From positions 53,200,066 to 53,264,065 of the forward strand of contig NC_134400.1 of assembly GCF_050003625.1 (NCBI RefSeq): DNA of 64,000 bases, given 5' to 3'. The DNA is from Haematobia irritans. Lineage: Eukaryota > Arthropoda > Insecta > Diptera > Muscidae. This document shows positions 62,291 through 64,000 of this stretch, piece after piece. The notes under the pieces were generated by a model. The model was not told where the DNA came from and ran no database searches. It was given only the letters and a program-made list of their open reading frames with translations. Each line of letters begins with the position of its first letter. The first letter of the stretch is position 1. The translations under genes were made by a program, and so were the position numbers.

Positions 62291-63536
62291 AAGGGTGATA
62301 CGGTCAAAATTTGGTCAAGGGAAAACGCGTGTAAATCGGTGAAATCGTTTATTTAAAAAATCAAATTAAATTTCTTTTTCAAGTTCAATTAGTATAAAAT
62401 TCAGGAAAAATATTCAGTTAGGCTTTCGCTTTTCCAAATCCGAATTGCCGGGTCTCACGCTTGACACCTGCCATCAGATTTTGCACAGCCACCTTGTCCA
62501 CCTTCTTCGCCGCAGAAAGCCAGTTTGCCTTGAACTGCTGCTCGTCCTTAGCAGTTTTTTTTGGTCTTCTTTAGGTTCCGCTTGACAATAGCCCAGTATT
62601 TCTCAATTGGCCGGAGCTCTGGCGTGTTGGGAGGGTTCTTGTCCTTGGGAACCACCTGCACGTTGTTGGCGGCGTACCACTCCATGGCCTTTTTACCGTA
62701 ATGGCGAGATGCCAAATCCGGCCAAAACAGTACGGAACAACCGTGTTTCTTCAGGAAAGGCAGCAGACGTTTATTCAAACACTCTTTCACGTAAATTTCT
62801 TGGTTGACAGTCCCGGAAGCTATGAAAATGCTGCTTTTCAAGCCACAGGTACAGATGGCTTGCCAAACCAGATATTTTTTTGCGAACTTTGACAGTTTTA
62901 TGTGCTTGAAAATATCTGCTACCTTTTCTTTTCCTTTTTCCGTATAAAACTCCTGTTCCGGAAGCTGCTTGTAGTCGGCTTTGACGTAGGTTTCGTCGTC
63001 CATTACCACGCAGTCAAACTTCGTCAGCATCGTCGTGTACAGCCTCCGGGATCGCGCTTTGGCCGTCGTATTTTGTTTATCATTGCGATTTGGAGTCACT
63101 ACCTTCTTGTAAGTCGATAGTCCGGCTCGTTTTTTGGCTCGATGCACGGTTGTAGACGATACACCCAGCTTATTTGCGGCATCTCGGGGAGATAGGTTAG
63201 GGTTTCGCTTGAAACTACCGGCAACTCTCTTTGTCGTCTCAGCGGCTTCCGGTTTTCAATTTCCCCCCGATCCAGACTTCCTGGCTGTCGACAAACGTTC
63301 CCCAAACACTTTAATTACATTTGTAACGGTTGATTTGGCAACTTTTAGCGATTTTGCCAGCTTTGCGTGCGAGTAGCTCGGATTTTCGCGATGCGCGAGC
63401 AACATTTTGATACGCTGCTCTTCTTGCTTGGACGGCATTTTGACAACTGAAGAGTGAATTCCAAAATCAAAATAGGATCAACATTTAAAGAAATACGTCA
63501 AGTTTATATTGACCAAATTTTGACCGTATCACCCTT
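62291..63536 (-). mobile_element. D37E Tc1/mariner-superfamily element, complete
   Basis: Inverted ends AAGGGTGATACGGTCAAAAT and ATTTTGACCGTATCACCCTT, extending further with TTGGTCAA. TA duplicated at 62289-62290 and 63537-63538. 1,246 bp with one transposase gene on the minus strand. It splits the third tail of the DINE A variant; the matching unoccupied sequence is at 62011-62040. Confidence 0.85.
62418..63438 (-). pseudogene. D37E transposase, nearly intact
   Basis: The frame runs from ATG (63438) to TAA (62418-62420), about 339 codons. It carries an N-terminal helix-turn-helix (MPSKQEEQRIKMLLAHRENP.., KSLKVAKSTVTNVIKVF), a second HTH-like region (SPRDAANKLGVSSTTVHRAK), and a catalytic core: CVVMDDETYVKADY (first Asp), SVLFWPDLASRHYGKK (second Asp) and PNTPELRPIEKYWAIVKRNL (Glu). 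37 residues lie between the second Asp and the Glu. Two lesions are visible: a TGA at 63256-63258, and one extra A in an A8 run near 62562 that shifts the last 48 codons. The damage is recent-looking compared with the other elements. Confidence 0.85.
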
Positions 63537-63699
63537 TATGACAAAACTCCCATAAAAATGTACCCCTTAATGTTCTTAAATATGGAAATGCGGTTTATCG
63601 TTCAAACCAATACCAATGTTACCCCACAGATGCTTATGTTTACTAATTCAGAAGGGGTGGTTTAGGGTATGATATAGTCCTCAGAACAAATATGATTCA

Positions 63700-63850
63700 A
63701 TCTGGATATTAATTGATTTAATTAATCTTTCAATTGAAATGTCTTCTATCCCGAAAATAATCACTATTTTAATTGGACATAAAAAGTATTTGATTAATAA
63801 ATTAATTGATTTGATTTGCAAATTTTAATTAAATTTCCCTCATAGTTATA
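63700..63850. repeat. AATTAATT fold-back fragment
   Basis: TTAATTGATTTAATTAATCT and reverse blocks, as in 578-883. Truncated. Confidence 0.45.
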
Positions 63851-64000
63851 CCCACCACCATAGGATGGTGATGGGGGTATAATAAGTTTGTCATTCCGTT
63901 TGTAACACATCGAAATATCGATTTCCGACTATATAAAGTATATATTCCAGATCAGGGAGAAATTCTTAGATGACATAACCATGTCCGTCTGTCTGTTGCA
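63851..64000 (-). mobile_element. DINE-like family C, start of a copy
   Basis: TATACCCACCACCATAGGAT/GGTGATGGGGGTATAATAAG hairpin, TTGTAACACATCGAAATATC and CATGTCCGTCTGTCTGTTG. Continues beyond the window. Confidence 0.65.

Larger units (their letters stand above)
59985..63682 (-). mobile_element. DINE-like family A variant with repeated tails
   Basis: Opens TTATACCCTAAACCACATAG/TGGTCAGGGTATAATAAG (hairpin) with GTCCGTCCGTCTGTCC at about 60120. Array units with GCTCCCATATAT at 60269, 60422 and 60575 are 153 bp apart. Includes the minisatellite at 61200-61440. GC hairpins GTCGGCCCCGCCCGAC lie at 61817-61832 and 62156-62171. A third tail, interrupted by the D37E transposon, ends near 63680. Confidence 0.6.

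Noticed and set aside
62607..63376. Plus-strand ORFs over the D37E element
   Set aside because: They are antisense to the transposase, whose motifs are clear on the minus strand.

Overview
The window looks like nuclear DNA of a higher fly, probably a muscoid (house-fly or stable-fly relative). It is AT-rich, spliced, and dense with transposon copies. The three main repeat families carry (GTCY)n and (TA)n tracts like the dipteran DINE-1/mini-me elements, and there is a tRNA-derived SINE with a (TAACC)n tail. The species cannot be fixed from the sequence alone.

One host gene is well supported. It is a plus-strand gene for a MADF-domain, BESS-like regulatory protein with three coding exons (5145-6500, 25189-25257, 30853-31545). 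All exon junctions are phase 0, the product is about 705 aa, and the introns are 18.7 kb and 5.6 kb. A CAA/CAG-rich leader precedes it from about 4.0 kb and an AATAAA follows the stop. A weak exon-like stretch at 58325-58441, with a SINE in its presumptive next exon, is the only other hint of host coding sequence.

Most of the rest is layered mobile DNA. (1) DINE-like elements, here called families A (GTCGGGCGGGGCCGAC hairpin), B and C (TTCGGCC-GGCCGAA hairpins), share one plan: a GC-rich hairpin at one end, a TATACCC..CACCA subterminal inverted repeat, an internal array with a period of about 153 bp, a (GTCY)n tract and a second hairpin. Copies are found across the window: A at 16.5-18.0, 20.3-21.5, 45.2, 47.0, 51 and 60-63.7 kb; B at 14.4, 23.5, 28.5, 32.8, 38.4 and 42.4-45.2 kb; C at 1-0.9, 34.3-36.3, 54.3-55.5 and 63.85 kb. 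(2) Tc1/mariner superfamily copies include three decayed mariners (7.2-8.1, 11.8-12.2 and 15.9-16.2 kb), a Tc1-like element between (TA)n tracts (18.4-19.7 kb), a D41D element (22.06-23.0 kb) and a nearly intact D37E element (62.29-63.54 kb). (3) hAT-type elements with 8-bp target duplications lie at 1923-2811, 35093-35762, 52186-52759 and 55925-59728, and a piggyBac-type MITE flanked by TTAA lies at 34408-34739. (4) A Jockey-like LINE (11.2-13.8 kb, 10.4 kb, 47.9-48.5 kb and tails) shares its 3' end with the SINE (14.7, 28.85-29.3 and 58.55-58.9 kb). (5) Several families of fold-back MITEs and a TTTCTATAGAAA minisatellite fill the remaining space.

Many insertions are nested with readable target duplications, so their relative order can be read directly. 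The host gene's introns hold much of the first 31 kb of this material; the second half of the window appears intergenic.
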